13,955 nt of DNA from Bryobacteraceae bacterium (lineage in GTDB: Bacteria > Acidobacteriota > Terriglobia > Bryobacterales > Bryobacteraceae): assembly GCA_014379815.1 (NCBI GenBank), contig JACMLA010000529.1, forward strand, positions 1 to 13,955. Direction: 5' to 3'. This document shows positions 1 to 8,500 of this stretch, piece after piece. The notes below the pieces were generated by a model. That model was not told where the DNA came from. It worked only from the letters and a program-made list of their open reading frames with translations, and did not search any database. Position numbers and translations under genes: made by a program. Position 1 is the first letter of the stretch, and every line of letters starts with the position of its first letter.

Positions 1-317
1 AGCCCAAGAGCTTGCGTCGCAACTCCTTGTTTGCGAAACGGAACGCCGACCCAGTAGCCTACTTCGATAAGCTCGTCCGGCACGGTCACGCGGGCGCCAA
101 TACAACCGGCGAATTCGCTCTGCCCGATGAGAATCGCGAATGTGTTCTGATCAGCAAGCACTTTGGCAAGCCATTCCTCAGCATCCTTCCGGGTGAATGG
201 CCAGGGAATTCTAGCGGTCCACGAAATACCCTCCTGGTCGTTCTCCAGTAAGCAGGTAATAGGTTCTGCGTCGCGCGACGTCAAAGGGCGCAGCATTACT
301 CCCGTGAGCGGTGCCAT
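1..317 (-). CDS. GNAT family N-acetyltransferase, partial (C-terminus beyond left edge)
   Basis: Reading the minus strand from an ATG at 317 gives 105 open codons running off the window edge. The protein begins [19 protein letters not shown], typical of RimJ/RimL-like GNAT enzymes, where a strand with 'LRPL...DA' opens the fold. Near the edge it reads [18 protein letters not shown], the acetyl-CoA-binding motif A with the R-x-x-G-x-A signature. Known for the family: transfer of acetyl from acetyl-CoA to an amine on a small molecule or protein; the substrate cannot be told here. A second in-frame ATG at 296 is an alternative start; neither has a strong ribosome site, and an in-frame stop lies a short way upstream of 317. 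The gene is divergent from cydA with a 61-bp gap. The missing C-terminus prevents finer classification. Confidence 0.8.
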   Translation of the reverse strand, partial: MAPLTGVMLRPLTSRDAEPITCLLENDQEGISWTARIPWPFTRKDAEEWLAKVLADQNTFAILIGQSEFAGCIGARVTVPDELIEVGYWVGVPFRKQGVATQALG

Positions 318-346
318 TGATGCTCTCAGAGTAACCCCGCGCCCGG

Positions 347-355
347 TGATACGAT
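347..355 (+). promoter_or_regulatory. Candidate extended -10 promoter of cydAB
   Basis: TGATACGAT fits an extended -10 (TGn followed by TACGAT, 4 of 6 matches to TATAAT). It lies about 24 bases before the cydA ATG at 379, which would leave a leader of some 17 bases containing an AGG at 371-373 as ribosome site. No good -35 hexamer is seen at 16-18 bases upstream, which is tolerated by extended -10 promoters. It falls in the short gap between the divergent GNAT gene and cydA. Sequence match only. Confidence 0.35.
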
Positions 356-378
356 CCGAGAACCCATTTCAGGCCCCT

Positions 379-1893
379 ATGAATCTGGACGTCACTGTTT
401 TATCCCGAGTTCAGTTTGCGCTAACGATCATGTTCCACTACCTGTTCCCTCCCTTAACGATTGGGATGGGTGTGGTTCTGGTGTATCTCGAAGCCATGTA
501 TCTCCGGACCAAAGAGCCGATCTACGAGACGGCTGCACGCTTCTGGACCGGACTGTACGCTGTCAGTTTCGCGATGGGTGTCGCGACAGGAATTGTGATG
601 GAATTTCAGTTCGGCACCAACTGGGCGAACTACTCGCGATTCGTAGGCGATGTGTTTGGATCGGCTCTCGCGGCGGAAGGAATTTTTGCTTTCTTCCTCG
701 AGTCTGGTTTTCTCGCGATTCTGGTTTTTGGATGGGATAAGGTTACGCCGAGGTTTCATTTTCTGGCGACTCTGCTGGTCGCTTCGGGATCGATTTTCTC
801 TTCCGTCTGGATTGTGGTCGCCAATAGTTGGCAGCACACTCCGGCGGGTCATGCGATTGTGGAGCGGGTATCACGTGGGGAACGGTTTGTCCGGGCCGAG
901 GTGGTGGACTACTGGGGCGTTGTCTTCAACCCTTCCACCGTGAACCGGCTTTCTCACACGCTGATTGGCGCTTTTGTTTTAGGTGCGTTCTTTATCATGA
1001 GCATCTCGGCGTGGTATCTGCTCCGTGACCGCCACACCGATTTCGCCCAGCGTTCCTTTAAAGGCGCACTGATCTTTGCCACTCTGGCAAGCCTGATGGC
1101 TTTGGTCTCAGGTCATAAGAACGCAGAGATGATCGCCTATCGTCAACCCGCTAAGCTGGCCGCATTTGAAGGCCACTTTAAGACCGGACCCGCGGAACTC
1201 AGTTTGTTTGGGATACCAGATGTAGCTTCCGGCGAATTGAAGCTGAAAATTGCGGTGCCAGGCATGTTGAGTCTGCTGGTACATGGCGATCCCAATGCGT
1301 CCGTTATCGGCCTTGACCGGATCCCGCGGGAGCTATGGCCGCCGGTGGCGATTCCCTTCTTCATGTACCACCTGATGGTGGCGCTCGGGTTGTATTTCAT
1401 AGGCATTACACTGACCTGCTGGCTCCTGCTGTGGCGCGGAACACTATTCACTTACCGGCCTTTCCTATGGCTGCTGGTGATCTCGATTGTGGGTCCGTTT
1501 CTGGCGAATGAAGCGGGATGGGTGAGTACGGAAGTCGGTCGCCAGCCGTGGGTCGTGCACCCTAACGTCCTGCGCGATGTTGCGGGCAACCCACAGTTCG
1601 ACGCCGCTGGGATGCTGCAGTACAACATGGCCGAGGGTTTGCTAACACGCAACGCAATCTCGCCTTCTGTGCGGGGACCGGAAGTGCTGGCTTCGATCAT
1701 CATGTTCAGCCTGATTTATCTGCTTTTGTTCTGGGTATGGCTTTATGTCCTAAATGACAAGATTCAGAAAGGCCCGAAGCCGGTGAAATTGTCGCCCCAT
1801 CCTCACAATGGATGGCTAGCATCGACTGCGGGCAGGACTCTTCATGAGGAGTCCATGTCTCAGGCGAAGGATTCTGTCGAGGGAGGCCGGTAG
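379..1893 (+). CDS. cydA: Cytochrome bd-type ubiquinol oxidase subunit I (short Q-loop)
   Basis: Main subunit (504 aa) of a cytochrome bd quinol oxidase in the inner membrane, which oxidises quinol and reduces oxygen to water without pumping protons. The start is the ATG at 379 ([14 protein letters not shown]), which matches family N-termini; the frame is open further upstream, but that part is non-homologous and overlaps the GNAT gene. Haem ligands are in place: His20 (E. coli His19), His193 (His186) and Met333 (Met393). Glu100 and Glu108 match E. coli Glu99/Glu107, and Lys259/Glu264 match the quinol-site Lys252/Glu257. The GRQPW signature is at 387-391. The roughly 60-residue insertion of the E. 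coli Q-loop is absent: [20 protein letters not shown] leads directly into the Met333 helix, so this is the short-Q-loop form. A hydrophilic tail of about 45 residues follows the last helix. Its stop overlaps the cydB start by one base. Confidence 0.96.
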   Translation: MNLDVTVLSRVQFALTIMFHYLFPPLTIGMGVVLVYLEAMYLRTKEPIYETAARFWTGLYAVSFAMGVATGIVMEFQFGTNWANYSRFVGDVFGSALAAEGIFAFFLESGFLAILVFGWDKVTPRFHFLATLLVASGSIFSSVWIVVANSWQHTPAGHAIVERVSRGERFVRAEVVDYWGVVFNPSTVNRLSHTLIGAFVLGAFFIMSISAWYLLRDRHTDFAQRSFKGALIFATLASLMALVSGHKNAEMIAYRQPAKLAAFEGHFKTGPAELSLFGIPDVASGELKLKIAVPGMLSLLVHGDPNASVIGLDRIPRELWPPVAIPFFMYHLMVALGLYFIGITLTCWLLLWRGTLFTYRPFLWLLVISIVGPFLANEAGWVSTEVGRQPWVVHPNVLRDVAGNPQFDAAGMLQYNMAEGLLTRNAISPSVRGPEVLASIIMFSLIYLLLFWVWLYVLNDKIQKGPKPVKLSPHPHNGWLASTAGRTLHEESMSQAKDSVEGGR

Positions 1894-2912
1894 TGGATAT
1901 CCATGTCACCTGGTTCCTGCTGATGGGCGTTCTTCTGATCGGCTACGCGGTGCTCGATGGGTTTGACCTCGGAGTCGGGATTCTGCATTTTCTTGCGAAG
2001 GACGATCATGAACGCCGGCTGTTTATCAACTCGATCGGACCGATCTGGGATGGCAATGAAGTCTGGCTGGTGGTATTCGGAGGCGCGCTGTTTGCTGCGT
2101 TCCCCGATGCCTACGCCACGGTGTTCTCCGGATACTACCTGGCGTTTATGCTGCTGCTGACCGCTCTGATTTTTCGTGCAGTCTCGATTGAGTTCCGGAG
2201 CAAGATGCAGCACCTCCGATGGCGGCGTACCTGGGATTTCAGCTTCTTTGCATCGAGCCTTCTCGCGACGTTTCTGTTTGGAGTCGCGGTCGGGAACGGC
2301 ATGATCGGGATGATGCTGAATGCGCGAGGCGACTACATCGGGACGTTCGTGGATTTGCTGAATCCGTACTCCCTGGTTGCCGGACTGTTGGTGGTTGCTT
2401 TGTTTGCCATGCACGGGTCGATCTATCTGTTTCTCAAGCTGCCCGAATGCGAAGCACGGGAGCGCGTCCGTCATTACATGTGGCATACCTGGGGGAGTTT
2501 CCTCGTGCTGTACGTATTGGGTTCGATATATACCGTCGCTGCTGTGCCCAGGTCGACTATGAACTTCGAGAAGTATCCGTGGGCTGCGGTGATTGTAGTT
2601 TTGAACGTTCTGGCGGTGGCCAACATTCCCAGAAGTGTATTCCGCAATCGGCCTATTCAGGCCTTTGCGTCTTCGGCAGTCACCATCATTTGTCTGGTTA
2701 GCCTGTTTGGTATCGCGCTCTTCCCCAATCTGGTGACGGCTCGCAATGCGCCGTCTAATAGCCTTACGATCTATAACGCTTCTTCAAGCGAAGGCACGCT
2801 GTGGATCATGTTGTTCATCGTGGTGATTGGGATGCCGTTTGTACTGGCGTACACGGCGGCGGTTTACTGGACGTTTCGCGGTCGTGTGGAACTGGGTGAA
2901 CACTCTTACTGA
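1893..2912 (+). CDS. cydB: Cytochrome bd-type ubiquinol oxidase subunit II
   Basis: Second subunit (339 aa) of the bd oxidase, a multi-helix membrane protein that pairs with CydA. The start is GTG at 1893, sharing one base with the cydA TAG stop and preceded by GGGAGG at 1881-1886, six bases away, so translation is coupled. The protein shows the CydB hallmarks: GYAVLDGFDLGVGIL in the first helix (residues 17-31) and IGPIWDGNEVWLVVFGGALF at about 48-67. The length is within the usual range of roughly 335-380. No cydX-like small subunit fits in the 48 bases before the next gene, and no cydDC transporter is in the window; both are often absent from short-Q-loop operons. The residues do not by themselves decide between canonical bd and cyanide-insensitive oxidase (CioB) naming. 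Confidence 0.95.
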   Translation: MDIHVTWFLLMGVLLIGYAVLDGFDLGVGILHFLAKDDHERRLFINSIGPIWDGNEVWLVVFGGALFAAFPDAYATVFSGYYLAFMLLLTALIFRAVSIEFRSKMQHLRWRRTWDFSFFASSLLATFLFGVAVGNGMIGMMLNARGDYIGTFVDLLNPYSLVAGLLVVALFAMHGSIYLFLKLPECEARERVRHYMWHTWGSFLVLYVLGSIYTVAAVPRSTMNFEKYPWAAVIVVLNVLAVANIPRSVFRNRPIQAFASSAVTIICLVSLFGIALFPNLVTARNAPSNSLTIYNASSSEGTLWIMLFIVVIGMPFVLAYTAAVYWTFRGRVELGEHSY

Positions 2913-2924
2913 CGAAATGCCCTA

Positions 2925-2953
2925 TTGACGAGAAATCTGATTTTGTCTAGTAT
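2925..2953 (+). promoter_or_regulatory. Promoter of the PadR operon, apparently leaderless
   Basis: TTGACG at 2925-2930 and TAGTAT at 2948-2953 are separated by exactly 17 bases, a good sigma-70-like pair. The ATG of the PadR gene begins at 2961, seven bases after the -10, where transcription would be expected to begin. No Shine-Dalgarno sequence fits in between. The mRNA is therefore predicted to be leaderless. The -10 and start codon are also overlapped by ATGT-AGA-ACAT (2952-2962), a short inverted repeat that might serve in self-repression by PadR; its spacer is shorter than the classic ATGT-N8-ACAT PadR site. Confidence 0.6.
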
Positions 2954-2960
2954 GTAGAAC

Positions 2961-3287
2961 ATGCCTAAGGGCGACTCCGTCGGGGAGTTTGAACACTTGA
3001 TTTTGCTGGCGGTTTTGCGCCTGAACGAAGATGCGTATGGGATGCGGATCCGGCAGGAGATTTGTACGCGCACGGGCCGGGACACGTCCATAGGCGCTGT
3101 TTACGCCACGCTCGAAAGGCTGGCGGACAAAGGGCTTGTCGATTCCAGACTGGGCGAAGTAACGCCAGAGCGAGGTGGCCGGGCTAAGCGTTTTTTCCGG
3201 GTTACGGGCGAAGGCGTCACGCTCCTCAATCGAGCGCGGCGCGAGCTGGAAAGCATGATGGAAGGCTTGCCGGCGGTGCTGCCTTGA
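2961..3287 (+). CDS. PadR family transcriptional regulator
   Basis: A 108-residue PadR-type winged-helix protein. It starts with the family pattern GEFEHLILLAVLRL, then AYGMRIRQEI, the recognition-helix region IGAVYATLERLADKGLV (about residues 44-60), the beta-wing with a charged turn (PERGGRAKRFFRVT), and a short C-terminal helix for dimerisation. The length fits the short (s2-like) PadR subgroup without a long C-terminal coiled coil. Family members usually repress their own operon and a neighbouring membrane or transport gene, with release by a small ligand; the ligand cannot be told here. The stop overlaps the TTG start of the next gene by four bases, so the two are probably made together. 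It lies 48 bases after cydB but has its own promoter. Confidence 0.93.
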   Translation: MPKGDSVGEFEHLILLAVLRLNEDAYGMRIRQEICTRTGRDTSIGAVYATLERLADKGLVDSRLGEVTPERGGRAKRFFRVTGEGVTLLNRARRELESMMEGLPAVLP

Positions 3288-3748
3288 CGCTTACCGAATC
3301 GCTGCTGCGTTTGCTTCCGGATGAGATTACGGGAGACCTGCTGGAAGAGTCTGCCCTGCATTCACGACGGTGGCTGTGGAGCCAGGCCTTGCGTTCCTGT
3401 GGGTGGGCGATTGCATTGTCGTGGCGTCGGGGGGAAATCGGAGCAGCTTTGCTCACAAGCTCAGGAGGCGTGTTGCTTCCTCTGCTGGCTGTCGATTTGT
3501 TTTGGGCCTGGATCCATTCGCAGGTGCCGTTACGGGCTGGACTCGACCGTCCGTGGTGGATGCTCGCCTGCAATCTCGCGATCGCTGCGGCCGGGTGTGC
3601 CTATTTTCGGCGAGAGTGGACTGTAGTGTTCATGCCTTTAGCGGCCCTGACCGTGTGCCTGCTCAATCTGGCCGAGTACCCGTTGTGGTACGCCGTTGCT
3701 CTAGTCGTTTTGTCTCTTAGGCTCGGGAGGAAGATACGATGCGCATGA
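3284..3748 (+). CDS. Small multi-pass membrane protein, permease-prefix-like N-terminus
   Basis: A 154-residue protein of unknown function. The start is taken as TTG at 3284, overlapping the PadR stop (TTGA); no ATG or GTG would keep the N-terminal motif. The N-terminus reads RLLPDEITGDLLEESALHSR and then RWLWSQALRS, which resembles the soluble 'LLP..GDLxEE...W...QALRS' prefix found ahead of PadR-associated ABC permeases in Acidobacteria (my recollection of the family; not searched). About four hydrophobic segments follow, near 56-76, 91-107, 112-128 and 132-146, ending with a basic tail. No permease domain follows, so it is a stand-alone version or a remnant. It overlaps the next gene by ten bases. 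Expected location is the inner membrane; a role as partner or effector of the PadR protein is inference from gene order. Confidence 0.7.
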   Translation: MTLTESLLRLLPDEITGDLLEESALHSRRWLWSQALRSCGWAIALSWRRGEIGAALLTSSGGVLLPLLAVDLFWAWIHSQVPLRAGLDRPWWMLACNLAIAAAGCAYFRREWTVVFMPLAALTVCLLNLAEYPLWYAVALVVLSLRLGRKIRCA

Positions 3749-4278
3749 TTGTCTGGATTCTTGGTGGTTTGGCGGCGACCGTGGTGCTTGGTGCCGTTGT
3801 GCTGACGGCTATGAGCATGCGTCCGGGCGCGGGACAGATGGTGTCGTCTATTGAGATTGCGGCAACTCCCGAGAGGCTGTGGCCCTGGCTGAGCGACGGA
3901 GACAAAGCCTTGAAGTGGGTTAGCTGGCTGGTGGAAGTGCGGCCTGTAAGCAAGGACAAAGAGATCTGGGTGATGGAAGACAAGAATAATGGCGGTCAAA
4001 AGATGGAGATCGAGGGAACGCTTGTGAAGAGCGATTTCCCGCGATCCATGACTGTCCATCTGAAGGCAGAAGGCGGGTTTGAAGGCGACCAGACTTATGA
4101 ACTGACGTCGCTGGGTGAGAACCGGACCAAACTTGTGGTCACGTCGCAGTTCCGGTATTTGCAGGCTTTTGCGAGGCTGATGGAACCTGTGATCACTCCG
4201 TCAGCTAGTAAGAAATTGCAGGAAGATCTCGATAAGTTGAAGTCGGCGGTGGAGCGGGAAGCTATGGCGTTGCGCTAA
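3739..4278 (+). CDS. Membrane-anchored SRPBCC (START-like) family protein
   Basis: A 179-residue protein with one N-terminal membrane segment (about residues 4-25) followed by an SRPBCC/polyketide-cyclase-like domain: VSSIEIAATPERLWPWLSDG, then KWVSWL, GEN-turn strands (YELTSLGENRTKLVVTSQF) and a long C-terminal amphipathic helix (LQEDLDKLKSAVEREAMAL). This fold forms a deep hydrophobic pocket for lipids or other small molecules; no catalytic residues can be assigned. The ATG at 3739 is preferred over the one six bases on because GGGAGG at 3725-3730 is at proper spacing. It overlaps the preceding membrane gene by ten bases and is the last gene of the PadR operon. The anchor suggests the domain faces the periplasm or lies at the inner membrane surface; the side was not resolved. 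Confidence 0.85.
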   Translation: MRMIVWILGGLAATVVLGAVVLTAMSMRPGAGQMVSSIEIAATPERLWPWLSDGDKALKWVSWLVEVRPVSKDKEIWVMEDKNNGGQKMEIEGTLVKSDFPRSMTVHLKAEGGFEGDQTYELTSLGENRTKLVVTSQFRYLQAFARLMEPVITPSASKKLQEDLDKLKSAVEREAMALR

Positions 4279-4292
4279 TCTGACTTGAAGGT

Positions 4293-4318
4293 GCGGCTGT
4301 CGTGGCGCCCACAGCCGC
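4293..4318. terminator. Hairpin between convergent SRPBCC and TolC genes
   Basis: GCGGCTGT (4293-4300) and ACAGCCGC (4311-4318) form a perfect 8-bp stem with a 10-base loop that itself contains the palindrome GGCGCC. It occupies most of the 39-base gap between two convergent operons and its right arm touches the TolC-gene stop codon. There is no T-run on either side, so it is not a classic intrinsic terminator; it could act as a bidirectional 3'-end stabiliser or a weak terminator. Confidence 0.45.
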
Positions 4319-5589
4319 TACTGGAGCAGGCCTGCCGCATAGTCCAGCAAGGCTCGTCTGATCTGATAATCATACGTGGCAGTAGTGAACTGGATTTGCG
4401 CATTGGTTTGGACCAACTGGGCCTGACTAAGCTCGACCATGGTTCCAAGACCGAGTTCGTAACGGGCCTGGGCCAACTCGACTGCCTGAGTAGCCTGGTC
4501 GACGTACTGCCTGGTGAGCGGGATGCGTTCGGAGGCGGTGTTCACATCCAGCCACGCTACGCTCACGTCGCGCGCGACACGATTCTCGGCGTCTGCAATT
4601 CGGCGATCGAGGGCGCGTGCTCGCAAACCTGCTTCGGCCTGGCGAGCTTTGTACAAACCGCCATTGAAGAATGGCAACCCAATATTCAGCCCAGCGGCGC
4701 CGAAAGTTGAAGGAATCGCCGAAACGCCTGTAGGTACGTACCCCATCGTTCCGGTGAGAGCGAATGTGGGGTATTTCAGTGCTCTCTCAGCATCAGAGAA
4801 TTGTCTAGCCGAGCGCAGTTCCGAGCGGAGTGCCAGCAGTTCAGGCCTCTTCAAAGTGGCGCTCCTTTGAAACTCGGTAAGCGCCAGTGGATCCAGCGGC
4901 GCAGACGCGACGTCAGTGATATCGGTGTTGTTGAAATCCTGCCTGCCAAGGGCTTGGGCGAGGCTTGCTCGAGCGGCCCTGCGTTCGTTCTCTGCTGAGG
5001 CAATCAGCAACTTCGCTTCGGCCAGATTGGTTTGCGCGAAGCTCAGATCGAGGCTGGATTTCAGATCCGCTTTGACCAGCTCCGACGTTTGATCCACAAC
5101 TACCTGGCGTGCTTCGAGTGTCGCTTTTGCAACCGTCAGGACGGTGTCGGCCCTTAAGGCTCCGAAGTAAGCACGTCTCACGTTCAGGACCACGTCGGCG
5201 GCAGTGGCTCTGATTCGTTCTGTGACTGCATCGGCGGCGGCTCTGGAGCTCTCGACCAGATGAGAAGTCCGGCCAAAGTCGAGCAGGGTCTGGCTTACAG
5301 TCACTCCCGTTCCCAGCCGGCTATAGACAACCGGGTTGTTCAGCGATCCGGCAGCGACACGCGTTGCGTCGTCCGCGCCCACGGCTGTGAGGCTCGCAGT
5401 GGCCTGGGGGTAATAGGCGGAGCGGAACTGCTTGACCCTTTCCCCGGCGGCTTCGGACTCATAGCGGCTCGCTTCGATCGCAGGATGGTTCTTCAATGCG
5501 ATCCGCTCGGCCTCCTCCAGCGTTAGCAACTCCCTTGATTGTGCGAGAGAGATCGCTGCGCAACAGATCAGGAACCAGCAAGCCTTCAC
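4318..5589 (-). CDS. TolC-family outer-membrane efflux channel
   Basis: Outer-membrane channel (423 aa) that completes the tripartite pump. The start is GTG at 5589, overlapping the RND stop by four bases (GTGA), with AGGAGG (5597-5602) at a seven-base spacing; the frame is open further upstream but only inside the RND gene. A signal peptide (M)KACWFLICCAAISLA precedes a likely cut before QSRELLTLEEAERIAL. The mature protein has the two OEP repeats: LTLEEAERIALKNHPAIEAS at the start and YVDQATQAVELAQARYELGL with TMVELSQAQ near the end, plus a C-terminal YDYQIRRALLDYAAG. Long Ala/Glu/Arg-rich helices match the coiled-coil tunnel. The length is a little under the usual 430-480. The two cysteines in the signal peptide do not fit a lipobox, so it is probably not a lipoprotein. 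Confidence 0.93.
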   Translation of the reverse strand: MKACWFLICCAAISLAQSRELLTLEEAERIALKNHPAIEASRYESEAAGERVKQFRSAYYPQATASLTAVGADDATRVAAGSLNNPVVYSRLGTGVTVSQTLLDFGRTSHLVESSRAAADAVTERIRATAADVVLNVRRAYFGALRADTVLTVAKATLEARQVVVDQTSELVKADLKSSLDLSFAQTNLAEAKLLIASAENERRAARASLAQALGRQDFNNTDITDVASAPLDPLALTEFQRSATLKRPELLALRSELRSARQFSDAERALKYPTFALTGTMGYVPTGVSAIPSTFGAAGLNIGLPFFNGGLYKARQAEAGLRARALDRRIADAENRVARDVSVAWLDVNTASERIPLTRQYVDQATQAVELAQARYELGLGTMVELSQAQLVQTNAQIQFTTATYDYQIRRALLDYAAGLLQ

Positions 5590-8500
5590 GGCCGCACCTC
5601 CTGTTGACGGCGGCCATACACCAGTGAGAAAGCAGCAGGCACAAGAAAAATCGTGAAGAGCAAAGACATAGAAAGTCCACCGATAATCGCCTGCGCAAGA
5701 GGCGCATAGGACTCGCTGCCCGTTCCAAGTTTCATTGCCATTGGCAAGAGTCCAATAAGGGTCGCGAGGGACGTCATGAGTACCGGCCGCAGGCGGACCC
5801 GGCATGCCTCTGCGACCGCCTCCTGCACAGGCATGCCTTCCGAGATGAGCCTGTGAGTAAATTCAACAATCAGGATGCTGTTGGAGACGACTATCCCCAC
5901 CATCATCACGACACCCATTAGCGACTGTACATTCAGTGTGGTGTTCCAGAAGAAGAGTGCAATGGCAACTCCGGCTAACCCCATCGGGACTGCCAGGAGA
6001 ATGATGAACGGATCGACGAATGATCGGAATTGTGCCACCAGGATGAGATAGAGCAGGAGAACTGCGAGACACAGCCCGATTCCAAAGCTGCGGAATGACT
6101 CGCGCATGCCCTGCACCATGCCCCGCATGGTTACCCGAGTGCCTTTTGGAAGCGTGAGGGATGCAACGATCTGATCAATTTTGCTTGCAACCCTGCCCAG
6201 ATCCTCTGTCTCCAGGCCGACGAAAACGTCGATAACGCGCCGCAACTGATAGTGGTCCACCTCAGTCGGAGCGTTGATCCTGACGACCTCGGTGATGGAA
6301 TCCAGGCGAGTTGGCTGGGTTGATTTTGGAGACCGCAGCGGGATGGCGCGGAGATCCTGCAAACTGCGAATCTGATTCTCCGGATACTGAACTGTCAGCA
6401 TGTAATCGTTTCCCGACTTTTCATCAATCCAGAAACTCGGAGCAATCATTTGGTTCGAGGTCAATGCGGTAATCACATTGCTGACGACCTCGCGTTGCGT
6501 AAGTCCCATCTGGCCGGCTCGTGTGCGGTCGATGTTCAACTTGATCGCCGGGTAGTCGAGGTCCTGGGGTATGTACACGTCGCTGACCCCGTTTATCTGA
6601 CGGATCGTTGCGGCCAGCTGAGAGCCGATCTCATAGCTGGTCTCCAGATCCGAGCCGCTAATCTGAACATCGATTGGCGCGGGAAGGCCAAGATTCAGAA
6701 CCGCGTCAACCAATCCGCCCGATTGAAAGTACGTTGTCAAATGCGGCAGATCGGTTGAGAGACGGCGGCGAACGCGCGCCATGTACTCGTAGCTGCCACC
6801 TGAGTGACCCTCCTTCAGGCTGACCTGTACGAAGGCGGTGTGCTGGGCCGAGTTGCTGGTGTAGATCGAGGAGAATCCCGGGGTTGTGCCGATATTGGAA
6901 ACGATCATCCCGAGGTCGTCAGGGGAGACCTCCTTGCGGAGGAGGCTCTCCACTTTGGCTATTTCATCGGCTGTGTTTTCGAGGCGGGTGCCACTTGGCG
7001 CTTTGACATTTATCACAAACTGACCCGCATCGGTGCGTGGAAAGAATGCTACACCAAGTGTTGGGAGCAGCAACAGGCTTGCAGCGAAGGTGGCAAGAGA
7101 GACGCCACATACCGCCCACGGCCAGCGGAGTGCCCTGGCGACCAGATAGGAGTACAGATCCAGCACCTTCTCGAACCCGGCGTTAAAGGTTTTGTTAAAC
7201 CGGTCCATCCAGCTTAGACGGGCTTCGGGCTCGTGGTGTTCAATCTTGATAAACCGCGCGCAGAACAGCGGCACCACGGACATCGCAACAATGTAGGAAG
7301 CGGCAAGCGCCAGGACCACGGCCAAAGCCAGAGCCGAAAACAGAAACTTGCTAACGCCATACAGCATTGTCACCGGAAAGAAGACCACGGCAGTTGTCAA
7401 CGTGGCGGCCAAAACAGGTAAGGCGACTTCAGCGCCACCCTTCTCAGCAGCGATCACAGAAGATTCACCCAGCTCCATGTGGCGGAAGATGTTCTCAAGT
7501 ACAACGACGGAGTTGTCGATGACGCGCGAAAACACTAGCGCCATACCGCCGAGAATCATTGTGTCCAGCGTTCCGCCACCGAGTGAAATTGCGAGAAAGG
7601 TCGCGAGGGCGGAAAGCGGGATCGACAGACACACGGCAATGGTTGCGTTGAAGCTGCCAAGAAACACCAGAATCATCACGGCAGTCATCACCAGTCCAAG
7701 TGCTCCCTCGTGCAGCAGGGTCTCGATCGCGTTTCTGACATAAGCAGACTGATCGAACACGACATCGGCCGCAAGTTGCTCGGGCACGTCTACCAGGCCT
7801 GCTATGGCTGTGCGGATGCCATTCACAACGGAGATGGTGTTGGTATCGCCTCCCTGTTTGAGTACTGGCAGATAAACCGAAGGCTGGCCATCGACGCGGA
7901 CCACGTTGTTTTGAATCTGCTGGGCGTCTTTTGCGTTACCGATGTCACCAACGGTTACCAGCCCGCCCCCGATTACTTTCAAGGGGATCTTGTTGATGTG
8001 CTCCACCTTTTCGACCATCGCGTTGGTGTACAGACTGTAGTCGAGTGGGCCTATTCGTGTGTCCCCGGCAGGCAGGATTACATTGTTGTCATTGATTCCT
8101 CTTACAACATCCATGGGACTAAGCTGGTGGGCCTCCAGCTTCATCGGATCCACGTAAACCATGACTTGCCTGTACCGGCCACCGAAGGGCTGCGGAACCG
8201 ATGCTCCGGGAACATTCGCCACTTGATTGCGGACCGCATACTGGGCCGAGTCGCGCAGTTGGGTCTCGGTGAGCCCCTCTCCTTTGAGCGTGATAAGGCA
8301 AACGGGGAGACTCGAGGCGTCGAACTTGAGTACAACCGGTGGGAGTGTTCCTGGGGGCAATCGCCTCAGGTTTGCCATGGAAAGGTTAGAGATGTTCGAG
8401 ACGGCGGCGTCGGCGTCCACTCCGGGCTGAAAATAGATTTTGATCAGACTGACGCCGGGCAGGGACCGCGATTCGATGTGCTCGATGCCGCTGGCGAGGG

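Noticed and set aside
12..251. 79-codon plus-strand open frame at the left edge
   Set aside because: Antisense to the GNAT gene; no recognisable features.
163..378. N-terminal extension of CydA from an upstream ATG
   Set aside because: The first 72 residues do not resemble CydA, overlap the GNAT gene on the other strand, and the family start [10 protein letters not shown] follows at 379.
1860..2486. 208-codon minus-strand frame
   Set aside because: Lies entirely opposite cydB and is rich in His/Gln/Arg as expected for a GC-skewed shadow frame.
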